Source of the DNA: Chloroflexota bacterium
GTDB taxonomy: Bacteria > Chloroflexota > UBA6077
DNA length: 12,674 nt
Direction of reading: 5' to 3'
Assembly (NCBI GenBank): GCA_023380955.1
Contig: JAMCTB010000134.1
Coordinates: 1-12,674, forward strand
Shown here: positions 1 through 6,770 of the stretch, piece by piece
Layout: each line of letters opens with the position of its first letter
How positions within the stretch are numbered: position 1 is the stretch's first letter
Notes under the pieces: generated by a model
Seen by the model: only the letters and a program-made list of their open reading frames with translations
What the model was told of the DNA's origin: nothing
Database searches by the model: none
Program-made: the position numbers and the translations under genes

Positions 1-1
1 C

Positions 2-178
2 AACCTGGAGTGGGTGGGAGCGGCGATCCTGCCGCCCCTGGCCCTGCTGCTGATCCTGTTGCTGCCCCTATACGATCGCTCACCGTGGCGATCGCCGCGG
101 CGTCGTCCTCTGGCGATGGTGGCAGGGGTGGTCGTGGCGATCGTGATCGGTTTCCTAACCTACGCTGCGTATCAATGA
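2..178 (+). CDS. Cytochrome b/b6-type subunit, C-terminal end (partial)
   Basis: The window opens inside a reading frame that gives 58 residues and a TGA stop at 176-178. It starts NLEWVGAAILPPLALLLILL, a hydrophobic segment, followed by a short basic loop (LYDRSPWRSPRRRP) and a second hydrophobic segment ending in TYAAYQ. The order (a helix after an E-W-V/Y motif, a D-R-S-P..R-R-P loop, a last helix) matches the C-terminal end of cytochrome b subunits of bc-type complexes, which carry quinol oxidation in the membrane. The haem-binding N-terminal half lies outside the window. A cytochrome c gene follows 15 bases downstream on the same strand, which supports the call. The tail is short, so another polytopic membrane subunit of the same complex is possible. 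Confidence 0.6.
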   Translation, partial: NLEWVGAAILPPLALLLILLLPLYDRSPWRSPRRRPLAMVAGVVVAIVIGFLTYAAYQ

Positions 179-193
179 GGTGAGATATTCACT

Positions 194-637
194 ATGAGAT
201 CCGTCCACGCCCTGGGCCTGGGGATGCTGGTGGGGGCCATCGCCCTGGGCGGCATGCTGTCCGTCATGACCTACCGGTGGCAGGCAGAGGCCTTCCCGGA
301 GTCGGGCCCCAAGACCGCCACCACGGCCCCCCAGGGCGGGACCGCGGCCGCCGCATCCGCCCAGGACGTGGCCCGGGGGAAGACCGCGTTCGAGAGCCAG
401 TGTGCCGGTTGCCACACCATCGGCGGGGGCAAGAAGACAGGCCCCGACCTGAAGGGGGTGGCCGGCAGCAGACCCCACGACTGGCTGATCGGCTTCATCA
501 CCGCTCCCGACCAGCTGATCGCCGGCGGCGATGCCACGGCGACGCAGCTGGTGAAGGAGTACGGGATGCCGATGCCCAACCTGGGCATCTCCAAGAGCGA
601 CGCCGAGGCGATACTGGCCTACATATCATCGCGGTAG
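194..637 (+). CDS. Membrane-anchored class I cytochrome c
   Basis: This is a complete 147-residue protein. Residues about 5-26 form one uncleaved hydrophobic anchor or signal segment, followed by an Ala/Thr/Gly-rich linker (about 38-58) and a compact cytochrome c domain. The haem site is CAGCH at residues 70-74, with C70 and C73 giving the thioether links and H74 the proximal ligand. The G-P-D-L motif follows at 83-86. The distal Met is most likely M127 in GMPMPNLGIS, just before the C-terminal helix (DAEAILAYI). The ATG is preceded by GAGGTGAG, which overlaps the stop region of the cytochrome b frame, so the two are probably co-translated. The likely role is electron acceptor from the bc-type complex, on the outer face of the cytoplasmic membrane. 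Nothing looks missing. Confidence 0.93.
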   Translation: MRSVHALGLGMLVGAIALGGMLSVMTYRWQAEAFPESGPKTATTAPQGGTAAAASAQDVARGKTAFESQCAGCHTIGGGKKTGPDLKGVAGSRPHDWLIGFITAPDQLIAGGDATATQLVKEYGMPMPNLGISKSDAEAILAYISSR

Positions 638-650
638 CCACGGACTGCGT

Positions 651-687
651 GGCGAAGCATTTCGCGCCCGGCGCGAAATGCTTCGCC
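651..687. repeat. Perfect palindrome, 18-bp arms with a 1-base centre
   Basis: The left arm ggcgaagcatttcgcgcc and the right arm ggcgcgaaatgcttcgcc are exact reverse complements around a single c at 669. The element begins 13 bases after the cytochrome c stop, so the transcript could form a very stable hairpin and protect or end the message. There is no T-run after it, so a classic intrinsic terminator is not supported. A related core (atgcttcgc) recurs in the repeat at 8532-8589, which suggests a dispersed palindromic family. Confidence 0.85.
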
Positions 688-750
688 GTTACTCGTCTCC
701 GACGCTCCGAACGCCGTTCTCCTAGTACATCGCCCCATTGGTTCTGATAC

Positions 751-825
751 GTAGGGTGGTGCCCTGTGCCCCACCGCCCGCGTGGCGATGATAGGCCGGC
801 GGCAGGGCAGGGCGCCCTGCCCTAC
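751..825. repeat. Nested palindromic intergenic element
   Basis: The element is bounded by gtaggg (751-756) and its reverse complement ccctac (820-825). Inside, 804-823 is a perfect 20-base self-complementary sequence centred on gggcgccc, and 756-774 has ggtgg/ccacc pairing around gccctgtgcc. This design resembles short non-coding palindromic repeats found in many copies in some bacterial genomes. Copy number cannot be judged from one window. Confidence 0.6.
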
Positions 826-852
826 ATCTCGAAATCCCTGTGTGGCGAAGCA

Positions 853-1235
853 CTAGCTGGGAGGCGGGGTGCCGCCGTACACTCTGTCCCAGAAGAGGGC
901 GAAGGCGTCCGCGAGTCTCAGACCCTGGATCTCCATCCTACCCAGGTCCCACTCGCCGGCCCCCAGCCTGGCGGCCTCGGCCAGGTGCTGCACCGCATGA
1001 ACGTTGAAGCCGAGGATCCGGGCAGCTACTACGTCGGTGGCCAGGGGATCGGTGCCGGCGACGACCAGTCCCGTGTTCACCGTCTTGCCACCCAGGGGGC
1101 CAATCCCCACCATGGCCGGATGTCCGGCAACGATGGCAAGATGGATGGGGAAGCGCTGCACCATGGCCGCGATGAACCGGTGAAACCCACCCGTCGGTTC
1201 TCGGCACCGTGGGTGATGGCTACTCTGGCAGTCAT
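853..1235 (-). pseudogene. DUF362-family protein, internally deleted remnant
   Basis: The C-terminal part is clear: from about 1190 down to the TAG at 853-855 the frame reads GFHRFIAAMVQRFPIHLAIV, then PAMVGIGPLGGKTVNTGLVV and AGTDPLATDVVAARILGF. This is the typical end of DUF362 proteins (roughly 300-400 residues; several are iron-sulfur associated). The beginning seems to survive in another frame: ATG at 1233-1235 gives MTARVAITHGAENRR, which fits the usual DUF362 start of V-A-hydrophobic-x-x-G-x-x-x-R. Both meet near 1190 in different frames, so some 150 or more codons of the core, including any cysteine motifs, are gone. The remnant lies downstream of the dipeptidase-like gene on the same strand, so it may once have been the last gene of that operon. 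The N-terminal assignment is inference; the C-terminal one is firm. A shorter unrelated ORF running to 1323 exists but has no family resemblance before residue 45. Confidence 0.7.
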
Positions 1236-1336
1236 GACGGCAATCCGCCTTCCAGAATCGCGTGTTCCACTTCGAGGGCGATGGGACCCGGGATCGCCTT
1301 CCGGTGTCTCCCGGGTCCTCCATTCGATAGGCCCGA

Positions 1337-2389
1337 CTATCCGATGACCTGCCGCAGCAGCCGCAGGGAGTTGCCCCCCATGATCTTGGCTATCTCCTCG
1401 TCGCTGTACCCACGCTGGATCAGCCGCTTGGTCACCTCCGGCATCAGGTTCACGTCCTCCAGCCCCGGGAGCCACATGCTGGAGAACTCGATGTTGCCCT
1501 TCTTGAAGAAGTCGGCGGCGAACTGCTCCGAATGCACGATGATGTTCAAGCCCATGGCCACGTAGTCCACCCCGACCAGCCTCACGACGTAGTCGATGTG
1601 GTCCATGAACTTGTCGATGTCGGGGGCAATCTCCGAAACGTGCGCGGGGAAGCTGGTGACGCAGACCAGGCCTCCACCCTTGGCGATCCGTTCGATTTGC
1701 TCGTCCGTCAGGTTCCGCCGGTGCTCGTACTGGCCGCTGGCGTTGGAGTGGGAGGCGATGATGGGCTGCTCGGAGACGTCCAGGACGTCCGAAACCGTGG
1801 CGGGTCCGCACTGGGCGACGTCTACCACCATCCCGAGCCGGTTCATCTCCTTGATCAGCGTGCGGCCGAAGTTGCTCAGCCCGCCGTTGCGGGCCTCACC
1901 CACCCCGTCCCCGGTCGGGTTGCCCTTGAACCAGCAGAGGCAGATGGAGCGAAGCCCCAGCCGGTACATGTCCCGCAGGACGTAGAGGTCCTCCCTCATC
2001 GGGGCCGCCCCTTCGATGGTCAGCAGCAGCGCCCGCTTGCCCCGTTCGTGGGCTCGGAGAAGCTCCCCCGTGGAGGTGACCAGCGCGAAGCTGGGGGACT
2101 CCTCCACCTCGGCATAGGCGAGATCGATCCGCCGGAAGGTGCCCAGGGTCAGCTCGTCCATCCCGGAGAAATTCGAGGTGTCGCCCCCCACGGTGTAGAA
2201 CTCGAAGTCGACGCCCCCTTCCTTCATCTTCGGCAGGTAGGTCTCCTCCAAAAGGGAGTGGAGATTTCGCTGCTCGTGGGCCTTGGCCACCTCGAAGCTG
2301 TAGTCGGCGTGCATGTTGCCCACCAGGAGGGACTCGTGGAAGCTGCGGTAGTTCTCCAGGCGGGGATCCATAGATGGCTGCTCAGTCAT
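1337..2389 (-). CDS. Peptidase M19 (renal dipeptidase-like) hydrolase with altered metal site
   Basis: This is a 350-residue protein of normal family length. M19 enzymes are TIM-barrel, binuclear-zinc hydrolases of dipeptides and some amides or lactams. Features seen: H27-x-D29 (first zinc ligands), E126 in TIEG (bridging Glu), N-P-T-G-D-G-V with N-G-G-L-S-N-F-G-R at 157-176, ASHSN with H214, RRNLTDEQI at 224-232 (substrate-side Arg), and the C-terminal GGN-S-L-R. Two departures stand out. The strand that normally reads D-L/V-S-H carries V-D-V-A-Q, so the expected His ligand is Gln193. The usual G-S-D-F-D-G near the C-terminus is MGLNIIVH (279-286). Either it binds metal differently, or it works on an unusual substrate or is not a peptidase. 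ATG is chosen because AAGGAAG lies about 8 bases upstream. It follows the lactonase-like gene by 52 bases. Confidence 0.85.
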   Translation of the reverse strand: MTEQPSMDPRLENYRSFHESLLVGNMHADYSFEVAKAHEQRNLHSLLEETYLPKMKEGGVDFEFYTVGGDTSNFSGMDELTLGTFRRIDLAYAEVEESPSFALVTSTGELLRAHERGKRALLLTIEGAAPMREDLYVLRDMYRLGLRSICLCWFKGNPTGDGVGEARNGGLSNFGRTLIKEMNRLGMVVDVAQCGPATVSDVLDVSEQPIIASHSNASGQYEHRRNLTDEQIERIAKGGGLVCVTSFPAHVSEIAPDIDKFMDHIDYVVRLVGVDYVAMGLNIIVHSEQFAADFFKKGNIEFSSMWLPGLEDVNLMPEVTKRLIQRGYSDEEIAKIMGGNSLRLLRQVIG

Positions 2390-2441
2390 TGACCTATCTT
2401 CCTTACACCATTGATGAAGACTTCTTCGGGCACTCCCGATC

Positions 2442-3191
2442 TCAGTATGGGTACCGGTCGTGCTCGAGCACCCTTGGGTCGTGGCCCGGGAGCACTATGC
2501 CCCCTACCCTTTCGATCTTGTCGAAGCTGGCGAAGTACTCGTCCAGGTTCACGTGGATGGTGTTGGGGATGTGGGGCACGTAGGGCGGAGCCCCCTCCCA
2601 GTTGTCGTACAGTGGCACGGTGTCGTTGGCCAGGATGTAGCTGCCGGCCCGCGTCTCGACGGTCACGCACTGGCTGCCCTGGGAGTGGCCGGGGGTGAGG
2701 ATCACCCCGACCCCCGGGACGATCTCCGCATCGCCGTCCAGCACGGTGTACTTGATGCCCAGGTAAGGGGGCGTCATGCCCGTTGCCGGGGCCTGGTATC
2801 CCCGGATCTGGGTGAAGATCGGGGCCGCGGCGAAGGCCAGCTCGCTCTTCTGGACGAAGAACCGGGCGTTCTTGAAGAGGTGGCCGTGAAAGGCGTGATC
2901 CCAGTGGAGATGGGTGTGGATGACGATGTCGATCTCCTCCGGGGCTATCCCCAGCCGGGTCAAGGCCTTCGGCCACTGCTCCTCCTCGGGGGCCACGATG
3001 GGCCGGTGGATCTTCTTCGCCCATTCCGGATCCGGCGGCCCGGTGTCTACCAGGATCTTCTTGCCGGCACCCTCTATGTAGTACGCCATCATAGGCTGAT
3101 CCAGGGGGACCCCGGTGTTCATCATGTAGGTGTTCAGCGACTTGTCGATCCTGAGAGTCCCCAGCTTGATGGGACGGATGGTCAGGTCCAC
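2442..3191 (-). CDS. Metallo-beta-lactamase-fold hydrolase, N-acyl-homoserine-lactonase-like
   Basis: This is a 249-residue cytoplasmic protein with no signal peptide. The zinc motif HxHxDH is HLHWDH at residues 94-99. The remaining ligands are visible as H169 (TPGHSQGSQ), D190 (LANDT) and H237 (LPGHDP). Length and the T-P-G-H-S-x-G motif place it in the AttM/AiiA-like group, which opens lactone rings; many relatives act on other esters or lactones, so quorum quenching is not implied. Start is GTG at 3189-3191, preceded by GAGAGGAGG at 7 bases, one of the best ribosome sites in the window. It lies 25 bases after the stop of the upstream permease, so it is very probably co-transcribed with the importer and may hydrolyse the imported compound or its first product. 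Confidence 0.9.
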   Translation of the reverse strand: MDLTIRPIKLGTLRIDKSLNTYMMNTGVPLDQPMMAYYIEGAGKKILVDTGPPDPEWAKKIHRPIVAPEEEQWPKALTRLGIAPEEIDIVIHTHLHWDHAFHGHLFKNARFFVQKSELAFAAAPIFTQIRGYQAPATGMTPPYLGIKYTVLDGDAEIVPGVGVILTPGHSQGSQCVTVETRAGSYILANDTVPLYDNWEGAPPYVPHIPNTIHVNLDEYFASFDKIERVGGIVLPGHDPRVLEHDRYPY

Positions 3192-3216
3192 GCGACAACC
3201 TCCTCTCGGGCGAAGG

Positions 3217-4086
3217 CTACTTGACCGCCCCTACGGCCAGACCCTTCACCAGATGTTTCTGTATGATCCAGATCAGAAGCAGCGACGGGAGCATCACGAT
3301 GGTGGAGCCGGCGGTCATGATCCCCCAGTCCACGCCGGACTCACCCACGAAAGAGGCCAGGGCCACCGGCGCCGTCTTGGCGTTGCTGGCGGTGAACACC
3401 AGGGCGAAGAAGAACTCGTTCCATGCCGAGATAAAGGCGAAGATGGCCGTCGCTGCCGTGCCCGGGGCCACCACCGGAAGGACGATGCTCCAGAGGATTC
3501 GCGCCCTGCTGCACCCGTCCACCATCGCGGCCTCGTCGATCTCTACCGGCACCTCGTCGAAGAAGGACTTCATCATCAGCACCGCGAAGGACACGAAGAA
3601 GGCGCTGTAGAGCAGCACCATTCCCAGGGGGGTGTCCTTCAGCGATAGGTTCATGTAGAGGAGGAATATGGGCGGGATCGCGGCCACCGGCGGCAGGGTC
3701 CGTATCGCCAGGACGAGGAAGTAGGCAAGCTTCCTGCCCGCGAAGCGCATGCGTGAGAAGGCGTAGGCGGAGAGCAGGCTGGCGAAGAGCACGATGATGG
3801 TGGACGCGCCGGCGATGATGAGACTGTTCACGAAGTACCGGTCGAAATTCACCTCAGCGATGACTCGCTGGTAATTCTCCACGGTGGGAGCGAATAGGAA
3901 CAGGGGTGGCATGGAGAAGATCTGAACCCTGGTCTTCAGGGATATGGTGACCAGCCAGTAGATGGGGAAGAGAGTCCAGAACAGGACGGCGGCTATGCCC
4001 AGCCAGACCAGGGTCTGGCCGACGAGGGCCCGCGGCCGAACCGGCCTTCGGTTCTTCGTCTCCAAGTGCTTGGGGCTCCTCTCCAT
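3217..4086 (-). CDS. ABC transporter permease, CUT1 (MalG-like) type
   Basis: This is a 289-residue inner-membrane protein with six hydrophobic segments at about 27-48, 86-108, 121-143, 154-172, 204-226 and 258-276. The cytoplasmic EAA loop that docks the ATPase is at about 183-206 (EIDEAAMVDGCSRARI...LP). Length, the P-T-x-x-N-Y near residue 67, and the ending in V-x-G-L-x-x-G-A-V-K are typical of MalG-type carbohydrate permeases. ATG sits only 3 bases after the stop of the partner permease, with GGGAG inside that gene's last codons, so translation is probably coupled. CUT1 permeases serve sugars, polyols and glycerol phosphate, but the substrate cannot be read from the permease. Confidence 0.95.
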   Translation of the reverse strand: MERSPKHLETKNRRPVRPRALVGQTLVWLGIAAVLFWTLFPIYWLVTISLKTRVQIFSMPPLFLFAPTVENYQRVIAEVNFDRYFVNSLIIAGASTIIVLFASLLSAYAFSRMRFAGRKLAYFLVLAIRTLPPVAAIPPIFLLYMNLSLKDTPLGMVLLYSAFFVSFAVLMMKSFFDEVPVEIDEAAMVDGCSRARILWSIVLPVVAPGTAATAIFAFISAWNEFFFALVFTASNAKTAPVALASFVGESGVDWGIMTAGSTIVMLPSLLLIWIIQKHLVKGLAVGAVK

Positions 4087-4089
4087 GGC

Positions 4090-5010
4090 CTACAGCTCCC
4101 TGAAAAGCCCCCGCAGGAAGGCGAGGGTAGCGAGTATGGTCAGCGCCAGCATGACGACGCTGACCGCCGAAGCAGTCCCGAAGTTGAAGAAGGTCAGCAT
4201 CTGCTTGTACAGGTAGATGGACAGCAGCTCCGTGGAGTTGGAGGGACCGCCCGAGGTGATGGTCCACGGGACGGTGAACTCCCGAAAAGCGAACATGGTT
4301 CTGAAGAGCACCACGGCGAAGATGGCGGGGCTCAGGAGGGGCACGGTCACGTGGCGGAAAGTCCGCCAACTGGACGCCCCGTCGATCCTCGCCGCCTCAA
4401 ACGGCTCCTGGGGGATAGCCTGGAGGCCCGCCAGGAGCAGCAGGGCGACGAAGGGCGTGTTGTGCCAAACGTCGGCCAGCACCACCGAGACCATGGCCCA
4501 GCCCGGAGCGGAGAGCCACGGCGTGCTGCCCGCCGGGGCCCACAGGACACCGAGCAGGTAGTTGACCACCCCGTAGTTATCCTGCAGCATCATCCTCCAG
4601 TCGAGTCCGGCGATGACGTCGCTCAATATCCAGGGGGCTATGACCAGGGCCCGGATGACACCCATGCCCGGCAGCTCCCGGTTGAGGAGCAAGGCGATGC
4701 CGAGGCCGAAGAGGAACTCGACGCCGACCGTAAGCAGGGTGTAGACGAGGGTGTTGCCGAGGGATTGAAAGAACTCCGGGTCCGCGGCGATCTTGGAGTA
4801 GTTCTGCAGGCCCGCATACTTCATGGTTCCGCCGAACATGTCGTAGGTAGCAAAGCTCACGAACCCGGCGAAGATGGTGGGTCCGAGCAGTATGCCTACC
4901 AGGACGACGGTCACCGGCAGCAAGAAGAGATACGGGCTGAGCCGCTGGTAGATCCAGTGGCGCCGCGAGGCAGGCGCAGAGGCGACGTTTACCGACCCTT
5001 GTGCGTCCAT
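4090..5010 (-). CDS. ABC transporter permease, CUT1 (MalF/UgpA-like) type
   Basis: This is a 306-residue membrane protein from the ATG at 5008-5010, with hydrophobic segments at about 27-50, 87-109, 117-135, 170-194, 227-242 and 280-298. The EAA loop is at about 202-226 (EPFEAARIDGASSWRTF...VPLL). It forms the heterodimeric channel with the MalG-like partner. An in-frame GTG at 5038-5040 would add 10 residues (starting MGSKREFGRN). Neither start has a strong ribosome site: a GGGAG lies about 12 bases before the ATG, and nothing convincing precedes the GTG. The gene starts 70 bases after the stop of the solute-binding protein gene (40 bases if the GTG is used). Confidence 0.93.
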   Translation of the reverse strand: MDAQGSVNVASAPASRRHWIYQRLSPYLFLLPVTVVLVGILLGPTIFAGFVSFATYDMFGGTMKYAGLQNYSKIAADPEFFQSLGNTLVYTLLTVGVEFLFGLGIALLLNRELPGMGVIRALVIAPWILSDVIAGLDWRMMLQDNYGVVNYLLGVLWAPAGSTPWLSAPGWAMVSVVLADVWHNTPFVALLLLAGLQAIPQEPFEAARIDGASSWRTFRHVTVPLLSPAIFAVVLFRTMFAFREFTVPWTITSGGPSNSTELLSIYLYKQMLTFFNFGTASAVSVVMLALTILATLAFLRGLFREL

Positions 5011-5080
5011 ATTCCGTCCGAACTCCCGCTTTGAGCCCACCCCACGGCAAGAGCCACTGGATGCAGGCGCGCCAAGACAG

Positions 5081-6547
5081 CTACAGGAGGGCCTGGATCT
5101 GCTTGGTGCTCTCGTCGATGGCTTCCTTAGGCGACTTGGTGCCGGCCGCCACGGCGTTGAACTGGGTCGTCAGCACGTTCTGGATCTGGGGCCTCTTGGG
5201 CGCGGCAGGGATCCCCAGGTTGCCGTAGGTCATCGCCTTGACGGTGACGGCCCCCGACGGGTTGATCTCCTTGTACGCCGCGTCGTCGAAGGTGGGGTTT
5301 CGCACCGGCCCGTTCCCGCTCATGGCCATGGCGATGTCGTTCTTCCCGTTGGTCAACCAGGAGACGAAGTTCCAGGTGGTGTCTTTCCTGGCAGATGCCT
5401 TGGGGATGAAGACGCCCCAGCACTGAAGGAAAGTACTGCTGTGATCGAGTCCCGACTTCTTATCCACCGGAACCAGGGCCCAGTCGAACTTGCCGGAGAA
5501 CTTGGATTTCTTCGGGTCGTTGATGTCGACGGCGTAGGGCGAGAAGGCGATGGCCTGGGCCGCCAGCCCCTGCTGCAGGGCGGCTATCAGGTCGGAGTAG
5601 TTGTGAGAGGCGGTGCCGGGCGGCACCAGCCCACCCTTGATCAGGCTCGCCCAGTACTCCGCCGCGGCATATCCAGCCTCCGAGTTGAGCACGCAGCTCT
5701 TGAAGTCGTCGGTGAGAATCTTTCCGCCGAAGGAGTACAGGTAGTTGATGAAGTCGTCGGAGGCGAAGCCGTCCGCCGTCCCCATCACATAGGCGCCAAA
5801 CTGATCGGGCGGCTTGTTGAGCTTCTGGGCGTTGGCCCTGTAGTCGTCGAAGGTCTTGGGGGGTTGCAGACCCGCAGCATCGTACAGATCCTTGCGGTAG
5901 TGGAGGATGAAGACTCCACTCCTGAGAGGCCAGCCGATCTGCTGGCCCTGCACCTTGAACAGGTCGGTCAGTCCCGAGTTCAGATCCGCGGGCTTCTCCG
6001 GCTGGTCGGCCTTTATCAGGTTGTCCAAGGACTCGATTTTCGAGTTGACGTCGAAGGTCCACCACTGGCTGCCCATGGTGACCAGATCGTAGGAGGCGGA
6101 GTTGGACGCGAGCTCCAGGTAGATCTTGTCGCGCAGGCCCGGGTATGGGATGCCCTCGAACTTCACCTCGGTGCCGGTCATCTGCTGGTACTGGGCCCTG
6201 AGGTCTTTGGTGAGGGCGTCGAACACCGGATGGCCGAGCCAGTTGATAGTTCCGCCCTTCTTCACGACGGCGGGAGCCGCAGCAGCGGTCGGCTGGGCGG
6301 CGGCGGCCGCGGTGGGAGCTGGGGCGGCACCCGAAGCCGCTTTGGTGGGCGCGGCGGTGGACGCCGGAGCGGAAGGCTGGCCGCCGCAGGCCGCCAGCAG
6401 GGCGCCGCCGGCCAGGGCACCGAAGCCGGCCAGGAGCTTGCGGCGAGAGAGCCGTCTGCTCAGGAGCGGCATGGCACTCGAAGGCTTGTCGTTGCTGGTG
6501 TCCATGGGATCTTGCCGATAGTCCGTGTGTTGGCCGTTGCTTTCCAT
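5081..6547 (-). CDS. Extracellular solute-binding lipoprotein (Tat-type, SBP family 1) of the ABC importer
   Basis: This is a 488-residue protein. The N-terminus carries SRRKLLAG (34-41), a twin-arginine motif, a hydrophobic core, and the lipobox LAAC with Cys54, so export is probably by Tat with lipid anchoring to the outer face of the membrane. A low-complexity Ala/Pro/Thr linker follows at about 57-95, then a type 1 solute-binding fold (GGTINWLGHP..., YDLVTMGSQW, LRSGVFILHYRKDLYDAAGL). Length after the linker is normal for CUT1 binding proteins. ATG at 6545-6547 is chosen because GAGAGGTG lies 5 bases upstream; a longer frame to 6745 has no family resemblance and would bury the signal peptide. 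It delivers the ligand to the two permeases encoded next. No ATPase gene is seen in the window. Confidence 0.93.
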   Translation of the reverse strand: MESNGQHTDYRQDPMDTSNDKPSSAMPLLSRRLSRRKLLAGFGALAGGALLAACGGQPSAPASTAAPTKAASGAAPAPTAAAAAQPTAAAAPAVVKKGGTINWLGHPVFDALTKDLRAQYQQMTGTEVKFEGIPYPGLRDKIYLELASNSASYDLVTMGSQWWTFDVNSKIESLDNLIKADQPEKPADLNSGLTDLFKVQGQQIGWPLRSGVFILHYRKDLYDAAGLQPPKTFDDYRANAQKLNKPPDQFGAYVMGTADGFASDDFINYLYSFGGKILTDDFKSCVLNSEAGYAAAEYWASLIKGGLVPPGTASHNYSDLIAALQQGLAAQAIAFSPYAVDINDPKKSKFSGKFDWALVPVDKKSGLDHSSTFLQCWGVFIPKASARKDTTWNFVSWLTNGKNDIAMAMSGNGPVRNPTFDDAAYKEINPSGAVTVKAMTYGNLGIPAAPKRPQIQNVLTTQFNAVAAGTKSPKEAIDESTKQIQALL

Positions 6548-6770
6548 CTCGTCACCTCTCTGCAAACGGGAACTTTGAGCACAATCCGGGGTAATTCCGG
6601 AACTCCCAGGGCCGCAGGAGTTGTATGGACGATGCCAAGATGCCCGATGAAGATGATCTGAAGACCGGCGCTGCCAGCTCGAACAGGATGCGATACCGGT
6701 CCTACCTAGCTGTCGTCGAAGGAACTCATCCGCCTCTCCTTCCACCGTGAGCTTGCTCGGTAGCTACAGG
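6548..6770 (-). other. Regulator-importer intergenic region
   Basis: This 223-base gap separates the IclR-type gene from the solute-binding protein gene on the same strand. It contains the ttccggaa palindrome and the ribosome site of the binding-protein gene. A long untranslated leader or a separate promoter for the importer operon is expected here. I could not identify a hexamer pair good enough to report, and no small gene or terminator hairpin is evident. Confidence 0.4.
6590..6607. promoter_or_regulatory. Candidate operator: imperfect palindrome centred on ttccggaa
   Basis: The 18 bases ggtaattccggaactccc pair at 7 of 9 positions around the perfect core ttccggaa (6595-6602). The site is 42 bases upstream of the ATG of the solute-binding protein gene and in the only sizeable gap (6548-6770) between the regulator gene and the importer genes. 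IclR-family proteins bind short palindromes in such positions. Binding is inference; no convincing -35/-10 pair was found around it. Confidence 0.35.

Larger units (their letters stand above)
638..852. other. Repeat-rich intergenic region without a gene
   Basis: I see no credible coding frame on either strand between the cytochrome c stop and the stop of the DUF362 fragment. The stretch is largely palindromes: a perfect inverted repeat at 651-687 and a nested element at 751-825. It is bracketed by two copies of a 15-base sequence, ctg(c/t)gtggcgaagca, at 645-659 and 838-852 that differ at one base. Confidence 0.6.

Noticed and set aside
638..852. CRISPR array or attachment site in the repeat-rich gap
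   Set aside because: The repeats are palindromes and a single pair of short direct repeats, without regular repeat-spacer spacing; no integrase, transposase or tRNA gene is nearby.
1532..2392. Long plus-strand open frame opposite the M19-like gene
   Set aside because: It is antisense to a gene with clear family motifs; its translation is rich in Val/Gly/His/Gln without any recognisable domain, as expected from high-GC antisense frames.
4066..5034. Plus-strand open frame of over 300 codons opposite the MalF-like permease
   Set aside because: Highly charged, low-complexity translation mirroring a membrane protein gene; no ribosome site or family resemblance.
5441..6661. Plus-strand open frame of about 400 codons opposite the solute-binding protein
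   Set aside because: Antisense to an intact lipoprotein gene with signal peptide and ribosome site; Gly/Arg-rich low-complexity stretch is the mirror of the Ala/Pro linker.
6548..6745. Upstream extension of the solute-binding protein to 6745
   Set aside because: It would place 66 unrelated residues before a Tat/lipoprotein signal that needs to be N-terminal.
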